From contig DENY01000031.1 of the NCBI GenBank assembly GCA_002359825.1, forward strand, positions 1 through 8,388: a stretch of 8,388 nt of DNA. Direction: 5' to 3'. This stretch comes from Bacteroidales bacterium UBA2632. GTDB taxonomy: Bacteria > Bacteroidota > Bacteroidia > Bacteroidales > Dysgonomonadaceae. The notes beneath the pieces were generated by a model. It was not told where the DNA came from. It saw nothing but the letters and a program-made list of their open reading frames with translations, and searched no databases. Positions 1 to 8,148 of this stretch are shown here, piece after piece (within the stretch, counting starts at the first letter, position 1; each line of letters opens with the position of its first letter). A program made the translations under genes and the position numbers.

Positions 1-598
1 TTTTGTAAATTTCATCCAATTCATCGGGAATATCAAAATCCAACAACCAATTGATATTGAATTTGTGATGTTTCACATACTTCATCAAGTCGGGGTTGGA
101 TTGTATAATCTCCCCTAGCTTGAGCGCATCGTCTTCCAACTCGATGTGAAAGTCAGTGTGCAGTTTGTTTACCAATATGCATGTTCGGTACAGTTTATTG
201 AGCATATATACTACATACTTCTGGGTGTTTCTCCCTCCGAACAGGTACGATGTGTTACTCAGCAGTTGCATTGCTACTTGAAGCAATACAAAATTGAGCG
301 AAACTTCACCCACTTTGTCTTTAGTGATATATACATGGCGCGTGATATCGCCACTCAGATAACGAAACTGCGACAGAATTGCCGATAATCGTTCTCTTCG
401 TGCCACGAAAGAGATTACTGTATCGTGAATCTCTTCTGCCAATTCATTGCGCTTATCAATGGCATCGTACGGAGCTAACAATTCATACTCAAGACGACGA
501 GACAATAGCTCGTCGCGTTTCAGTAATCGCCATATCAACTTATCCTTTTCTTTGGAAGGAAGCAAAGCAAGCGCCGCTTTAAACTCGTCGTTATACAT
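1..598 (-). CDS. Conserved-looking hypothetical protein, N-terminal 199 residues (C-terminus outside window)
   Basis: The minus strand is open from an ATG at 598-596 to the left edge with no stop, giving 199 residues. The protein begins MYNDEFKAALALLPSKEKDK and the visible part ends IPDELDEIYK. I do not recognise the family. It is rich in charged, helix-favouring residues (for example LIWRLLKRDELL and RRLEYELL in residues 21-40) with no signal peptide and no obvious membrane segment, so a soluble, mostly alpha-helical cytoplasmic protein is inferred. The start is supported by an AGAGGA Shine-Dalgarno-like sequence at 613-608, nine bases upstream, which is stronger than at the other genes here. 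It begins 23 bp after the stop of the beta-galactosidase gene on the same strand with no terminator between, so co-transcription is likely. The long open frame, good ribosome site and operon position make it a real gene; its function is unknown. Confidence 0.85.
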   Translation of the reverse strand, partial: MYNDEFKAALALLPSKEKDKLIWRLLKRDELLSRRLEYELLAPYDAIDKRNELAEEIHDTVISFVARRERLSAILSQFRYLSGDITRHVYITKDKVGEVSLNFVLLQVAMQLLSNTSYLFGGRNTQKYVVYMLNKLYRTCILVNKLHTDFHIELEDDALKLGEIIQSNPDLMKYVKHHKFNINWLLDFDIPDELDEIYK

Positions 599-607
599 CT
601 AAGACAT

Positions 608-613
608 TCCTCT
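608..613 (-). promoter_or_regulatory. Ribosome binding site deciding the start of the hypothetical gene
   Basis: On the minus strand the sequence reads AGAGGA, then ATGTCTTAG, then the ATG of the gene at 598. The nearer ATG (607-605) is followed at once by TCT and a TAG stop, so it cannot start the long frame. The ATG at 598-596 lies nine bases from the Shine-Dalgarno-like sequence and is the workable start. Confidence 0.6.
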
Positions 614-621
614 TTTAATTA

Positions 622-3126
622 CTACTCGGTTATTATATCTATCGAAGCACTCTTCACGACTTTAGCCGACGCCTCAAACTTAATTGTGCCAGGTTGCTCC
701 AAAGACTCTACAATAGCCGTTAGTTTACCATTGAAAAAATGCATTTGTGGTTCATGAAACAGATCCAATGAGGCAGAGTTTCCATTAGCTCCTGCACGAT
801 ATGTGCCTGCACCCTTTACTTTAAATTTCACCAAGTCATCAGCATGAGGACACAAGTTACCATCTTTGTCAACCACCGAAACGGTGATAAACGAAAGATC
901 CTTGCCGTCTGCCTTGATGGTTTTGCGGTCTGCCTCCAACACTAAGTGGTGGGGAGCACCTGCTGTATGAACTTCTTCTGTGGCAACTTCATTGCCATTC
1001 GCATCATAAGCTACTGCTTTCACAGTTCCAGGTTCATATTTGGTGTCCATCCACATTAAGCGGTAACGTTTTTGACGTTCAAATTCCTTTTGAGCTTTAT
1101 CGGTGTAAGTACTGTCAATACCAATTGAAGTGTCTTTAGTTCTTTTCCCTTGACTCTTGCCATTAATAAATAGTTCGACTGTAGGATGATTAGTATATAC
1201 AAACACAGGAGTAGTTTCACCTTCACGTCCCTTCCATGTCCAGTGGGGTAATATGTGCAAAGTTTCTTTTTCGGGAGCCCAATGACTGCGATAGAGGTAG
1301 AATCTGTCTTTGGGAATTCCCGCTAAATCAACAATACCAAAGAGAGAACTATGGCTTGGCCAATTGGTGTAATAAGGAGTTGGCTCGCCCAAATAGTCGA
1401 AACCTGTCCATACAAATTCTCCAATACAATAAGGCAGATCGTCATGATAAACGAAGTTATCTTCGGGCAAATCGCTCCAAGCACAATGCTCAACGTCGTA
1501 AGACGATGATTGATGGTCGTCGTATGTTGCCATTGACTTTCGTTCAACAGGGAACTTGTAAACACCACGTGAACTAACAGTTGAAGCAGTCTCTGCACCT
1601 AATATAATTTGCTGTGGTAAACGTCCATATGCTTCTTTATATTTGAATGGACGATAGTTGAAACCTGCAACATCCATCATTGCTGCCATGCCATTGGCAT
1701 ATACTGCATCGGGGCGATCCATTCCGTTCGATACAAATCGGGTTGGATCTTCACGTTGCACAATGTCTTGTAAGAATCGTGCTACTCTGGAGCCCCACAT
1801 TACGCTTTGTTCTTCTACTTCATTACCTATGAACCACATTACAACACTTGGATTATTGCGGAAATGGTGCACAACATTTACTAGATCTTTTTCGGCCCAC
1901 TCATTGAAGTATTTGTTATAACCATTAGCTACTTTTGGAATACCCCACTCGTCAAATGTTTCCACGGCGAGCATCATTCCCATCTCATCGGCAGCTTTCA
2001 CCAATTCGGGAGCGGGCATGTTGTGCGATGTACGGATGGCATTCACACCCATTTCTTGCAATATACGAATTTGACGACGAATGGCTGCATCATTCACAGC
2101 TCCGCCCAATGGCCCTAGATCATGATGCATACATACACCCTTAAATTTAACCATGCGACCATTCAAAAAGAATCCTTTGTCAGGAATAATTTGAATATCT
2201 CTAATACCAAACGTAGTAGTATAAGTATCAACGACAGAACCAGATTTCATCAAAGTTGATTCTACGGAGTAGAGATTGGGTTGTTGAATATCCCAAAGAA
2301 CTGGGTTCATCACAATAAGTGATTGCTTGAACTCTTTGTCCTCAAAATTGCCAAGTTTATCTGTTTGTTGAGCAATTGGGTTGCCCTCTGTGTCTTTGAT
2401 AACAGTTTTCAGTTCATAGTCTGAAGGAATTGCAATAGCATCTGGGAAATCAATCTTTGTTTTCACATTCACTTCTGCAAACTCTTCGTTCACACGGGGA
2501 GTTGTAACAAATGTACCCCAAACTGGAATATGTGATTCATTGGTCACAATCAAATGCACATTGCGATACAAACCTGCGCCAGGATACCAGCGAGATTGTT
2601 CGTTAAAATTCTCAAGACGAACTGCCAATGAGTTGTTTTTCCCGTCTGTGTTTAACAGATTAGTAATATCGAAATAAAAAGTATTATATCCGTTATGCCA
2701 CACACCGGCTTCTTTACCATTTATATAAACCTGAGCATTGCTCATAGCACCATCAAATTGAATAGTAACTTTTCTATCTCTAGAAAAATCAGGAATATCA
2801 AAAGAGTTTCTATACCAACCAACACCAACGAAAGGCAATCCACCTGTACGTCCGGCATGCTCTATTGCTTCCTTTTGTCCATCTTGGGTAATTGCTACAT
2901 CTTGACGATCGTTGGTTGAACTAAAGGGGCCATATATTGCCCAATCGTGGGGGATTCGAACTGATTGCCAGTTACGGTCATCAAAATCTTTATTTTGAGA
3001 CGCTACATTGTCTTCGCGTGTAAACTTCCATCCTTTTTCTAAAGTAATTTCTGTTCGGTTTTGCCCATTGGCTATACCACATAGGGCAACAACTCCAACC
3101 GTTAATAACAAAGCTATTTTTCTCAT
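622..3126 (-). CDS. Secreted glycoside hydrolase family 2 beta-galactosidase (DUF4982 type)
   Basis: This 834-residue exported enzyme should remove terminal beta-linked galactose from oligosaccharides or glycans. Residues 1-21 form a signal peptide (basic MRK, hydrophobic core, likely cut after IANG). C16 is preceded by L, not G/A/S, so it is not a good lipobox. Domain order: GH2 sugar-binding jelly roll about 25-195 (with SRWYPGAGLYRNV, 178-190); Ig-like domain about 200-308; TIM barrel about 310-615; DUF4982-like domain about 625-718 (VELFINGKSQGK, 650-661); C-terminal GH2 domain-5-like Ig fold about 724-830. E436 in WFIGNE is the acid/base. E512 in ILGAETAS is the likely nucleophile, 76 residues later, the same spacing as E461/E537 of E. 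coli LacZ. MHHDLGPLG (333-341), RTSHNMP (365-371) and GEFVWTGFDYLGEP (569-582) are further active-site motifs. The frame is intact. No SusC/SusD genes lie nearby, so the glycan target is open; the exact sugar (beta-galactoside versus another beta-glycoside) is inferred from family likeness. Confidence 0.95.
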   Translation of the reverse strand: MRKIALLLTVGVVALCGIANGQNRTEITLEKGWKFTREDNVASQNKDFDDRNWQSVRIPHDWAIYGPFSSTNDRQDVAITQDGQKEAIEHAGRTGGLPFVGVGWYRNSFDIPDFSRDRKVTIQFDGAMSNAQVYINGKEAGVWHNGYNTFYFDITNLLNTDGKNNSLAVRLENFNEQSRWYPGAGLYRNVHLIVTNESHIPVWGTFVTTPRVNEEFAEVNVKTKIDFPDAIAIPSDYELKTVIKDTEGNPIAQQTDKLGNFEDKEFKQSLIVMNPVLWDIQQPNLYSVESTLMKSGSVVDTYTTTFGIRDIQIIPDKGFFLNGRMVKFKGVCMHHDLGPLGGAVNDAAIRRQIRILQEMGVNAIRTSHNMPAPELVKAADEMGMMLAVETFDEWGIPKVANGYNKYFNEWAEKDLVNVVHHFRNNPSVVMWFIGNEVEEQSVMWGSRVARFLQDIVQREDPTRFVSNGMDRPDAVYANGMAAMMDVAGFNYRPFKYKEAYGRLPQQIILGAETASTVSSRGVYKFPVERKSMATYDDHQSSSYDVEHCAWSDLPEDNFVYHDDLPYCIGEFVWTGFDYLGEPTPYYTNWPSHSSLFGIVDLAGIPKDRFYLYRSHWAPEKETLHILPHWTWKGREGETTPVFVYTNHPTVELFINGKSQGKRTKDTSIGIDSTYTDKAQKEFERQKRYRLMWMDTKYEPGTVKAVAYDANGNEVATEEVHTAGAPHHLVLEADRKTIKADGKDLSFITVSVVDKDGNLCPHADDLVKFKVKGAGTYRAGANGNSASLDLFHEPQMHFFNGKLTAIVESLEQPGTIKFEASAKVVKSASIDIITE

Positions 3127-3169
3127 AACCTATATAATTATTAAATCTTTATTTTGTATTGTTCTCTAA

Positions 3170-3201
3170 CAAAGAAACACCATTTCCATAATATGAACAA
3201 G
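3170..3201 (-). promoter_or_regulatory. Possible Bacteroidales-type promoter for the beta-galactosidase gene
   Basis: On the minus strand, CTTG (3201-3198), 20 bases, then TTTCTTTG (3177-3170) resembles the Bacteroides sigma pattern TTTG / TAnnTTTG with one mismatch in each box. It lies about 45 bases upstream of the start codon and downstream of the fumarase terminator, the right place for an independent promoter. In AT-rich DNA such a match can arise by chance. Confidence 0.35.
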
Positions 3202-3253
3202 AGATATAAATTACATTCTTAATCTTTAACTAAAGTTCCTGGACATTGAACTA

Positions 3254-3286
3254 AAAGAGCGCACACCATGACGGAGTACGCTCTTT
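3254..3286 (-). terminator. Rho-independent terminator of the fumarase gene
   Basis: An 11-bp inverted repeat, AAAGAGCGCAC at 3254-3264 and GTACGCTCTTT at 3276-3286, encloses an 11-base loop. All pairs are Watson-Crick except one G-U, and two further C-G pairs can form inside the loop. On the minus strand the hairpin is followed by TTTTAGTT. It starts 57 bp downstream of the fumarase stop codon and lies before the beta-galactosidase gene, separating the two transcription units. The plus-strand side also has a T-rich run (TTTATTTTT), so it could stop transcription in both directions, but no plus-strand gene ends here. Confidence 0.85.
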
Positions 3287-3343
3287 ATTTTTACACCAAC
3301 TTACTGAGAAAGTTGTATTTATCTATTGGTAATTACCCATTCA

Positions 3344-4984
3344 TTAATCAAACGCACAATTCGGTTGATTCACTGTCTGATAAAAATCATTTCCTTTGTC
3401 ATCCACAAGAATGAATGCAGGGAAATTTTCCACTTCAATCTTCCAAATTGCTTCCATACCCAACTCTGGATATTCTAAACACTCTAGTTTCTTAATACTA
3501 TTTTGTGCTAAGATAGCTGCAGGACCACCAATGCTACCTAAGTAGAAACCACCATGTTTGTGACATGCGTCGGTTACTTCTTGACCTCGGTTACCTTTTG
3601 CCAGCATTATAAGACTTCCACCATTCGATTGAAATAGATCAACATACGAGTCCATTCTTCCTGCAGTGGTTGGGCCCATCGATCCCGATGCATATCCTTC
3701 AGGAGTTTTTGCCGGTCCGGCATAATAGATTGGATGATCTTTTATGTATTGTGGTAAACCTTCGCCATTATCAATACGCTCTTTTAATTTTGCGTGAGCA
3801 ATATCGCGACCAACAATGATAGTCCCGTTTAATGACAAACGTGTTGATACAGGGTATTTAGACAATTCTTTAAGAATATTGGCCATTGGTTGGTTCAAGT
3901 CTATTTCTACGCCACCACCTTCTCCAGCTTCACGATACTCTTCAGGAATCAAACGTGATGGGTTGTCTTCCAACTTTTCGATCCAGATTCCATCTTTATT
4001 TATTTTTGCTTTAATGTTACGGTCGGCCGAACAAGAAACACCCATTCCAACGGGTACAGACGCGCCATGACGAGGTAAACGTACAACACGAATATCGTGC
4101 GCAAAGTATTTACCACCAAATTGTGCACCCAAGCCTAACTCTTCAGATGCTTTCTTCAGTTTGGCTTCCATTTCCAAATCTCTAAAAGCTTGTCCACCTT
4201 CGTTTCCTTCAGTAGGTAGATTATCATAATATTTTGTGGATGCTAATTTTACGACTTTCAAATTAGACTCTGCCGATGTGCCACCTATTGCAAATGCAAC
4301 ATGATAGGGAGGACAAGCAGCAGTACCCAATGATTTCATTTTATCTATCAAGAAACTTTCCAACTTACCTGGAGTAAGCAAAGCTTTTGTTTCTTGATAA
4401 AGGAAAGTTTTGTTAGCTGAACCACCACCTTTAGCAACACATAGGAAATTATATTCATCTCCCTCGGTAGCATATAAATCAATCTGTGCTGGCAGGTTGC
4501 AGCCTGTATTCACCTCATCATACATATTGAGAGCAGCATTTTGCGAGTAGCGCAAATTCTCATTCACGTATGTGTTATAAACACCTTTTGAAAGAGCCTC
4601 CTCATCACAACCGTCAGTCCAAACGCGTTGCCCTTTTTTACCCATAATAATAGCAGTACCTGTATCTTGACAAAAAGGAAGTATTCCTTTAGCTGATATT
4701 TCCGAATTACGCAAGAAGGTCAAAGCTACAAATTTATCATTTTCACTTGCTTCAGGGTCTGATAAAATTTTAGCCACCTGAGCTTGGTGGTCAGGGCGCA
4801 ATAAGAAATTAACATCACGAAAGGCATGTTGAGTCAAAAGGGTTAATGCTTCCGGGTCAACTTTAAGGATTTGTTTGCCCTCAAACTCAGAGATAGAAAC
4901 ATGTTCTTTAGTTAGCAGGTAATAGTTTGTTTTGTCCTCTGATAAAGGGAAAGTCTCTTGATACTTGAACGTTTTTTTAGCCAT
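3344..4984 (-). CDS. Class I (iron-sulfur) fumarate hydratase
   Basis: The 546-residue enzyme interconverts fumarate and malate in the cytoplasm. In Bacteroidales this step usually runs from malate to fumarate in the reductive branch feeding fumarate reductase and succinate formation (known biology, not seen here). It is nearly collinear with E. coli FumA/FumB (548 residues), with many identical stretches such as [15 protein letters not shown] [15 protein letters not shown] and [13 protein letters not shown]. The [4Fe-4S] ligands are C105, C224 and C318, matching the E. coli positions. From the Leishmania class I fumarase structure, active-site equivalents are D107, R145, R393, T439, R443 and K463; all are present with the same spacing. 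The N-terminal alpha domain (about 15-290) and C-terminal beta domain (about 300-510) are fused in one chain, unlike the two-subunit form. No frameshift is seen. The gene stands alone between a terminator and a divergent promoter region. As this cluster type is oxygen-labile, an anaerobic or micro-oxic lifestyle fits. fumA or fumB would be a name by similarity only. Confidence 0.97.
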   Translation of the reverse strand: MAKKTFKYQETFPLSEDKTNYYLLTKEHVSISEFEGKQILKVDPEALTLLTQHAFRDVNFLLRPDHQAQVAKILSDPEASENDKFVALTFLRNSEISAKGILPFCQDTGTAIIMGKKGQRVWTDGCDEEALSKGVYNTYVNENLRYSQNAALNMYDEVNTGCNLPAQIDLYATEGDEYNFLCVAKGGGSANKTFLYQETKALLTPGKLESFLIDKMKSLGTAACPPYHVAFAIGGTSAESNLKVVKLASTKYYDNLPTEGNEGGQAFRDLEMEAKLKKASEELGLGAQFGGKYFAHDIRVVRLPRHGASVPVGMGVSCSADRNIKAKINKDGIWIEKLEDNPSRLIPEEYREAGEGGGVEIDLNQPMANILKELSKYPVSTRLSLNGTIIVGRDIAHAKLKERIDNGEGLPQYIKDHPIYYAGPAKTPEGYASGSMGPTTAGRMDSYVDLFQSNGGSLIMLAKGNRGQEVTDACHKHGGFYLGSIGGPAAILAQNSIKKLECLEYPELGMEAIWKIEVENFPAFILVDDKGNDFYQTVNQPNCAFD

Positions 4985-5033
4985 AACGAGTCTTATAATT
5001 AAGTTTTAAATAAATTTTCTTCTATTCTAGTTG

Positions 5034-5065
5034 CAAAAATACAAAGAAAATTGGACGAATTGAAA
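5034..5065 (-). promoter_or_regulatory. Probable Bacteroidales-type promoter of the fumarase gene
   Basis: On the minus strand TATTTTTG (5041-5034) matches the TAnnTTTG -7 consensus exactly, and TTTC (5065-5062) sits 20 bases upstream as a one-mismatch -33 TTTG box. Transcription would start near 5028-5030, giving a leader of roughly 45 bases before the ATG at 4984. The leader has no clear Shine-Dalgarno sequence, as is usual in this phylum. Confidence 0.6.
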
Positions 5066-5129
5066 ACAAGATGCTTAAATGATGTTCTTAACCTGTTCAA
5101 ATGATTTAAAACAAGCTTATAAACCCATC

Positions 5130-5148
5130 ACTTATATAATTAATAAGT
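5130..5148. repeat. 19-bp imperfect palindrome, possible operator
   Basis: ACTTATATAATTAATAAGT has perfect 6-bp outer arms (ACTTAT / ATAAGT) and 7 of 9 possible pairs in total. It lies about 65 bp upstream of the proposed fumarase -33 box and about 300 bp upstream of feoAB, so a regulator bound here could act on fumarase. Size and symmetry suit a dimeric regulator such as a Fur/DtxR- or Crp/Fnr-type protein, but it does not match a classical Fur box. In AT-rich DNA it may be chance. Confidence 0.25.
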
Positions 5149-5445
5149 AAAACGTATGCTATTTTATAATTCGATTAAATTGTCAACAATAACAGTAAAC
5201 GATCTTAATTTAAAATACCAAGACTATAGATATCACACACCCTATCTTCTATTGCTATAAAGCTATCTATGAACCATCTACTAACTCAATATTCCATAAA
5301 TAACACCATCTGCTATTTGCACTAGTTGTAAATAAAGCCTCTTTCAACTCATCAAACTCAATAAAAATACCCATCTTTGCACTTTCAAATTTTGCACAGT
5401 TATTGTTTTAGACTATTTCTCTAAAATTCAATTTGTTATTTAAAT

Positions 5446-7926
5446 ATGCGTTTATCTGAACTCCATACCGGCAGCAAAGCCTATATCATAAAAGTGAATG
5501 GAAGCGGTGCATTCCGCAAACGTTTGCTAGAGATGGGTTTTGTACGTGGTCAAGAAGTAAAATCTATTTTGAATGCACCTCTCAAAGACCCCATAAAGTA
5601 TCATATTATGGAGTATGAAGTTTCGTTACGTCGTAGCGAAGCAGTTATGATTGAGATATCAATGGTAAAAAGTGATGTGCCTGAACATGAACAGCCTACA
5701 TACGAAAAAGAAAATGAGCAAAAATCTTCAAATAACAATTTCAACCAAACATATCAACAACCAACTCAGCAAAAAGATCCAAAAACAATAACCGTTGCGC
5801 TTGTGGGTAATCCTAACTCTGGGAAGACTTCTATTTTCAATATTGCTTCTGGTTCGCATGAGCATGTGGGCAATTACAGCGGAGTAACTGTAGATTCGAA
5901 AGAAGGAAAACTAAAACACAAAGGGTATACCTTCAAGATGGTGGACTTACCTGGGACCTACTCCCTATCGGCATACACACCCGAAGAACTATTTGTGAGA
6001 AAATATATTCTAGAAAAGAAACCCGATGTAATTATCAATGTAGTTTCTGCCTCATCACTTGAGCGAAATATGTACCTAACCACAGAATTAATGGAGCTCA
6101 AAGTACCCATGGTTATCGCTCTCAACATGTACGACGAGTTACAAAAGAGTGGAAGAGAATTCGAACATGAATCTTTGTCAGAAATGATAGACACTCCCAT
6201 TATTCCCACAATAGGAAAAAAGGGTTTTGGGATACCAGCTATACTAGACAAAATTATTGAGATGCATGAGTCACATTCAAACAATGGGAATGTGCACATT
6301 TCATACGGTAGAGTATTGGAAAAAGCTATCCACAGACTAGAACAACAGTTTGCAAAGACTGACATCTCTCATCTCAATATGCCGCTCCGCTACATGTGCA
6401 TCAAGCTATTAGAAAATGATAAAGACATTCTTAAAATTGTAAATACGCTTGATCATCATCAAGAAATTTTGGCTCGAACAGAGAAAGAGCGTATTTACAT
6501 TGAAAACCTATTACGAGAAGACCCCGAGTCAGCATTCACAAATGCTCGTTATGGATTTATAGCAGGAGGTCTGCGTGAAACATTAACCGAGAAGACGAAT
6601 ATATCAGAAACCACACGCATACTCGATACTATTGTCACCAATAAATATATAGGATTTCCACTTTTCTTTGTATTTATGTGGGTTATGTTTGAAGCCACGT
6701 TCACATTAGGTACCTACCCTATGAAATGGATTGAGTGGGTTGTGCAACTTATTGGTAATTTCATCCGATCTAATATGACAGATGGACCATTAAAAGACCT
6801 TTTAGTTGATGGCATAATAGGAGGTGTTGGTGGTGTAATTGTCTTTTTACCCAACATTGTCATACTCTATGCTTTTATTTCATTTATGGAAGATTCGGGC
6901 TATATGGCGCGAGCCGCTTTCATTATGGATAAAGTGATGCACAAAATAGGGTTACATGGCAAATCATTTATCCCTCTTATTATGGGTTTTGGTTGTAACG
7001 TTCCAGCCATACTTGCTACTCGTACCATAGAAAGCAGGAGCAGTAGAATGATTACAATGTTAATCAATCCGCTCATGTCTTGTAGTGCTCGACTGCCCAT
7101 TTACATTCTATTTGTGAGCGCCTTCTTCCCCAAAAATGCTAGCTTAGCTCTTTTCGGAATATATACCTTCGGAATATTACTTGCAGTTATTCTCTCCAAA
7201 TTATTCAGAAAAACATTATTTAAAGAAGAAAACACTCCGTTTGTAATGGAACTTCCACCTTATCGCATGCCAACTGTAAAGTCCACAATCACACACATGT
7301 GGGACAAATCGCGCCAATATTTACAAAAGATGGGAGGTATCATCCTTATTGCCTCTATTGTGATTTGGTTTTTAGGTTATTTCCCACACAACAGAGAAAC
7401 AGAGAAACATTACGACCAACAAATAGAGCAAACAGCTCAACTATTATCAGAAGGAAAAATCTCTACACAGAAACAAGACAGCATCGTAGCAGGCATAGAA
7501 GTTATGCGCGCTTCAGTACATCAAGAAAATTCCTACATTGGTCAGATAGGTCATTTAATAGAGCCAGTTATGCGCCCATTAGGTTTCGACTGGAAAATAT
7601 CAGTAAGTATAATTACTGGCATGGCTGCAAAGGAGATAGTTGTTAGCACTTTAGGAGTTCTTTATCCTGGAGATGCACAAAATCAAGAATCACTTCAAAC
7701 CCGTATAAAGAAAGAAACGTATAGCGATGGCACACCCGTTTTTACGCCAGCTGTAGCCGTTGCTCTCATGCTTTTCGTGTTGATATACTTCCCGTGCATT
7801 GCCACCATTGTAGCTATTAAAGAGGAGTCAGGTTCTTGGAAATGGGGTTTATTTACTATTGTTTATACTACCCTTTTGGCGTGGGTCATTGCCTTTCTAA
7901 CCTATCAGATAGGAATTCTTTTCTAA
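5446..7926 (+). CDS. feoB: Fused FeoA-FeoB ferrous iron transporter
   Basis: This 826-residue inner-membrane protein imports Fe(II). Residues 1-73 are a FeoA SH3-like domain (RLLEMGFVRGQEV, 26-38) and 76-112 a polar Q/N-rich linker. The FeoB G domain follows: G1 GNPNSGKTS (121-129), G2 around T148 in GNYSGVTVD, G3 DLPG (167-170), G4 NMYD (227-230), and a G5-like IGKKG (256-260). A helical GDI-like domain spans about 285-395. The membrane part starts near 401 and holds the two Gate-type regions with SFMEDSGYMARAAF (479-492), GFGCNVPA (514-521), MSCSARLP (544-551), AAKEIVVSTLG (727-737) and YFPC (781-784). C517, C546 and C784 are the conserved membrane cysteines tied to metal passage. About 45 polar residues (648-693) form a helical insertion between membrane segments. 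It is full length; the ATG at 5446 is chosen because it begins the FeoA domain, although no Shine-Dalgarno sequence is visible. A small partner gene follows by 30 bp. Iron-responsive control is expected but not proven here. Confidence 0.97.
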   Translation: MRLSELHTGSKAYIIKVNGSGAFRKRLLEMGFVRGQEVKSILNAPLKDPIKYHIMEYEVSLRRSEAVMIEISMVKSDVPEHEQPTYEKENEQKSSNNNFNQTYQQPTQQKDPKTITVALVGNPNSGKTSIFNIASGSHEHVGNYSGVTVDSKEGKLKHKGYTFKMVDLPGTYSLSAYTPEELFVRKYILEKKPDVIINVVSASSLERNMYLTTELMELKVPMVIALNMYDELQKSGREFEHESLSEMIDTPIIPTIGKKGFGIPAILDKIIEMHESHSNNGNVHISYGRVLEKAIHRLEQQFAKTDISHLNMPLRYMCIKLLENDKDILKIVNTLDHHQEILARTEKERIYIENLLREDPESAFTNARYGFIAGGLRETLTEKTNISETTRILDTIVTNKYIGFPLFFVFMWVMFEATFTLGTYPMKWIEWVVQLIGNFIRSNMTDGPLKDLLVDGIIGGVGGVIVFLPNIVILYAFISFMEDSGYMARAAFIMDKVMHKIGLHGKSFIPLIMGFGCNVPAILATRTIESRSSRMITMLINPLMSCSARLPIYILFVSAFFPKNASLALFGIYTFGILLAVILSKLFRKTLFKEENTPFVMELPPYRMPTVKSTITHMWDKSRQYLQKMGGIILIASIVIWFLGYFPHNRETEKHYDQQIEQTAQLLSEGKISTQKQDSIVAGIEVMRASVHQENSYIGQIGHLIEPVMRPLGFDWKISVSIITGMAAKEIVVSTLGVLYPGDAQNQESLQTRIKKETYSDGTPVFTPAVAVALMLFVLIYFPCIATIVAIKEESGSWKWGLFTIVYTTLLAWVIAFLTYQIGILF

Positions 7927-7956
7927 ACATTATCTCTTTTAAATTGTTTTATTAAT

Positions 7957-8148
7957 ATGAACATTCAACTAATCGTCGTCGTCATCATTGGTATTACAGT
8001 AGCAGCAATACTGCTACGTAATGTGTATCGCTTTTTCTTTGTAGAAAAGGAAGATGGGTATTGTGGAGGCTGTACTGGTTGTGGTTTATCTAAAAAATGG
8101 AATGAGGAAGATGAAGTTGACCCTTACACAGCGTATTTGAACTCGTAA
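7957..8148 (+). CDS. FeoB-associated Cys-rich membrane protein
   Basis: This 63-residue protein has one N-terminal membrane helix (about 4-20, IQLIVVVIIGITVAAILL), a basic segment with RNVYRFFF, a cysteine cluster YCGGCTGCGL (C36, C39, C42; CxxCxxC), and an acidic tail ending in YTAYLNS. Size, single helix, Cys cluster and position match the FeoB-associated Cys-rich membrane protein family found downstream of feoB in Bacteroidota and Firmicutes. Known roles are not settled; binding iron or a cluster at the membrane, or stabilising FeoB, is inference. It lies 30 bp after feoAB on the same strand with no terminator between, so the two are likely one transcript. It is not a FeoC winged-helix protein, since it lacks that fold's sequence pattern. 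Confidence 0.9.
   Translation: MNIQLIVVVIIGITVAAILLRNVYRFFFVEKEDGYCGGCTGCGLSKKWNEEDEVDPYTAYLNS

Larger units (their letters stand above)
4985..5445. other. Divergent non-coding regulatory region between fumarase and feoAB
   Basis: This 461-bp stretch has no believable gene: all frames are broken by frequent stops and the base composition is strongly AT-rich. It must carry the promoters of the divergent fumarase and feoAB genes. I see a good promoter match for fumarase (5034-5065), a 19-bp imperfect dyad (5130-5148), and three copies of TTTGCAC near feoAB (5316, 5376, 5391). No riboswitch or structured RNA is apparent, and I could not fix a feoAB promoter with both boxes. Confidence 0.7.

Noticed and set aside
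146..582. Two plus-strand open frames (146-388 and 379-582) over the left edge
   Set aside because: They lie antisense to the longer, better-supported minus-strand gene, have no ribosome site and unnatural composition; they are shadows.
1236..2919. Several short open frames in both strands inside the beta-galactosidase region
   Set aside because: All overlap the intact GH2 frame, whose motifs are continuous from signal peptide to C-terminus; none has a recognisable domain.
622..3126. Beta-galactosidase as a lipoprotein
   Set aside because: The only early cysteine (C16) is preceded by Leu and followed by more hydrophobic signal residues, so the lipobox rule fails; signal peptidase I cleavage near residue 21 fits better.
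5226..5270. 7-bp inverted repeat ATAGATA / TATCTAT with a 31-base loop
   Set aside because: Short, AT-rich and widely spaced; expected by chance in this intergenic region.
5958..7646. Short open frames at 5958-6365 (-), 6900-7100 (-) and 7299-7646 (+)
   Set aside because: They overlap the FeoAB frame, which is fully explained by conserved G-domain and membrane motifs.
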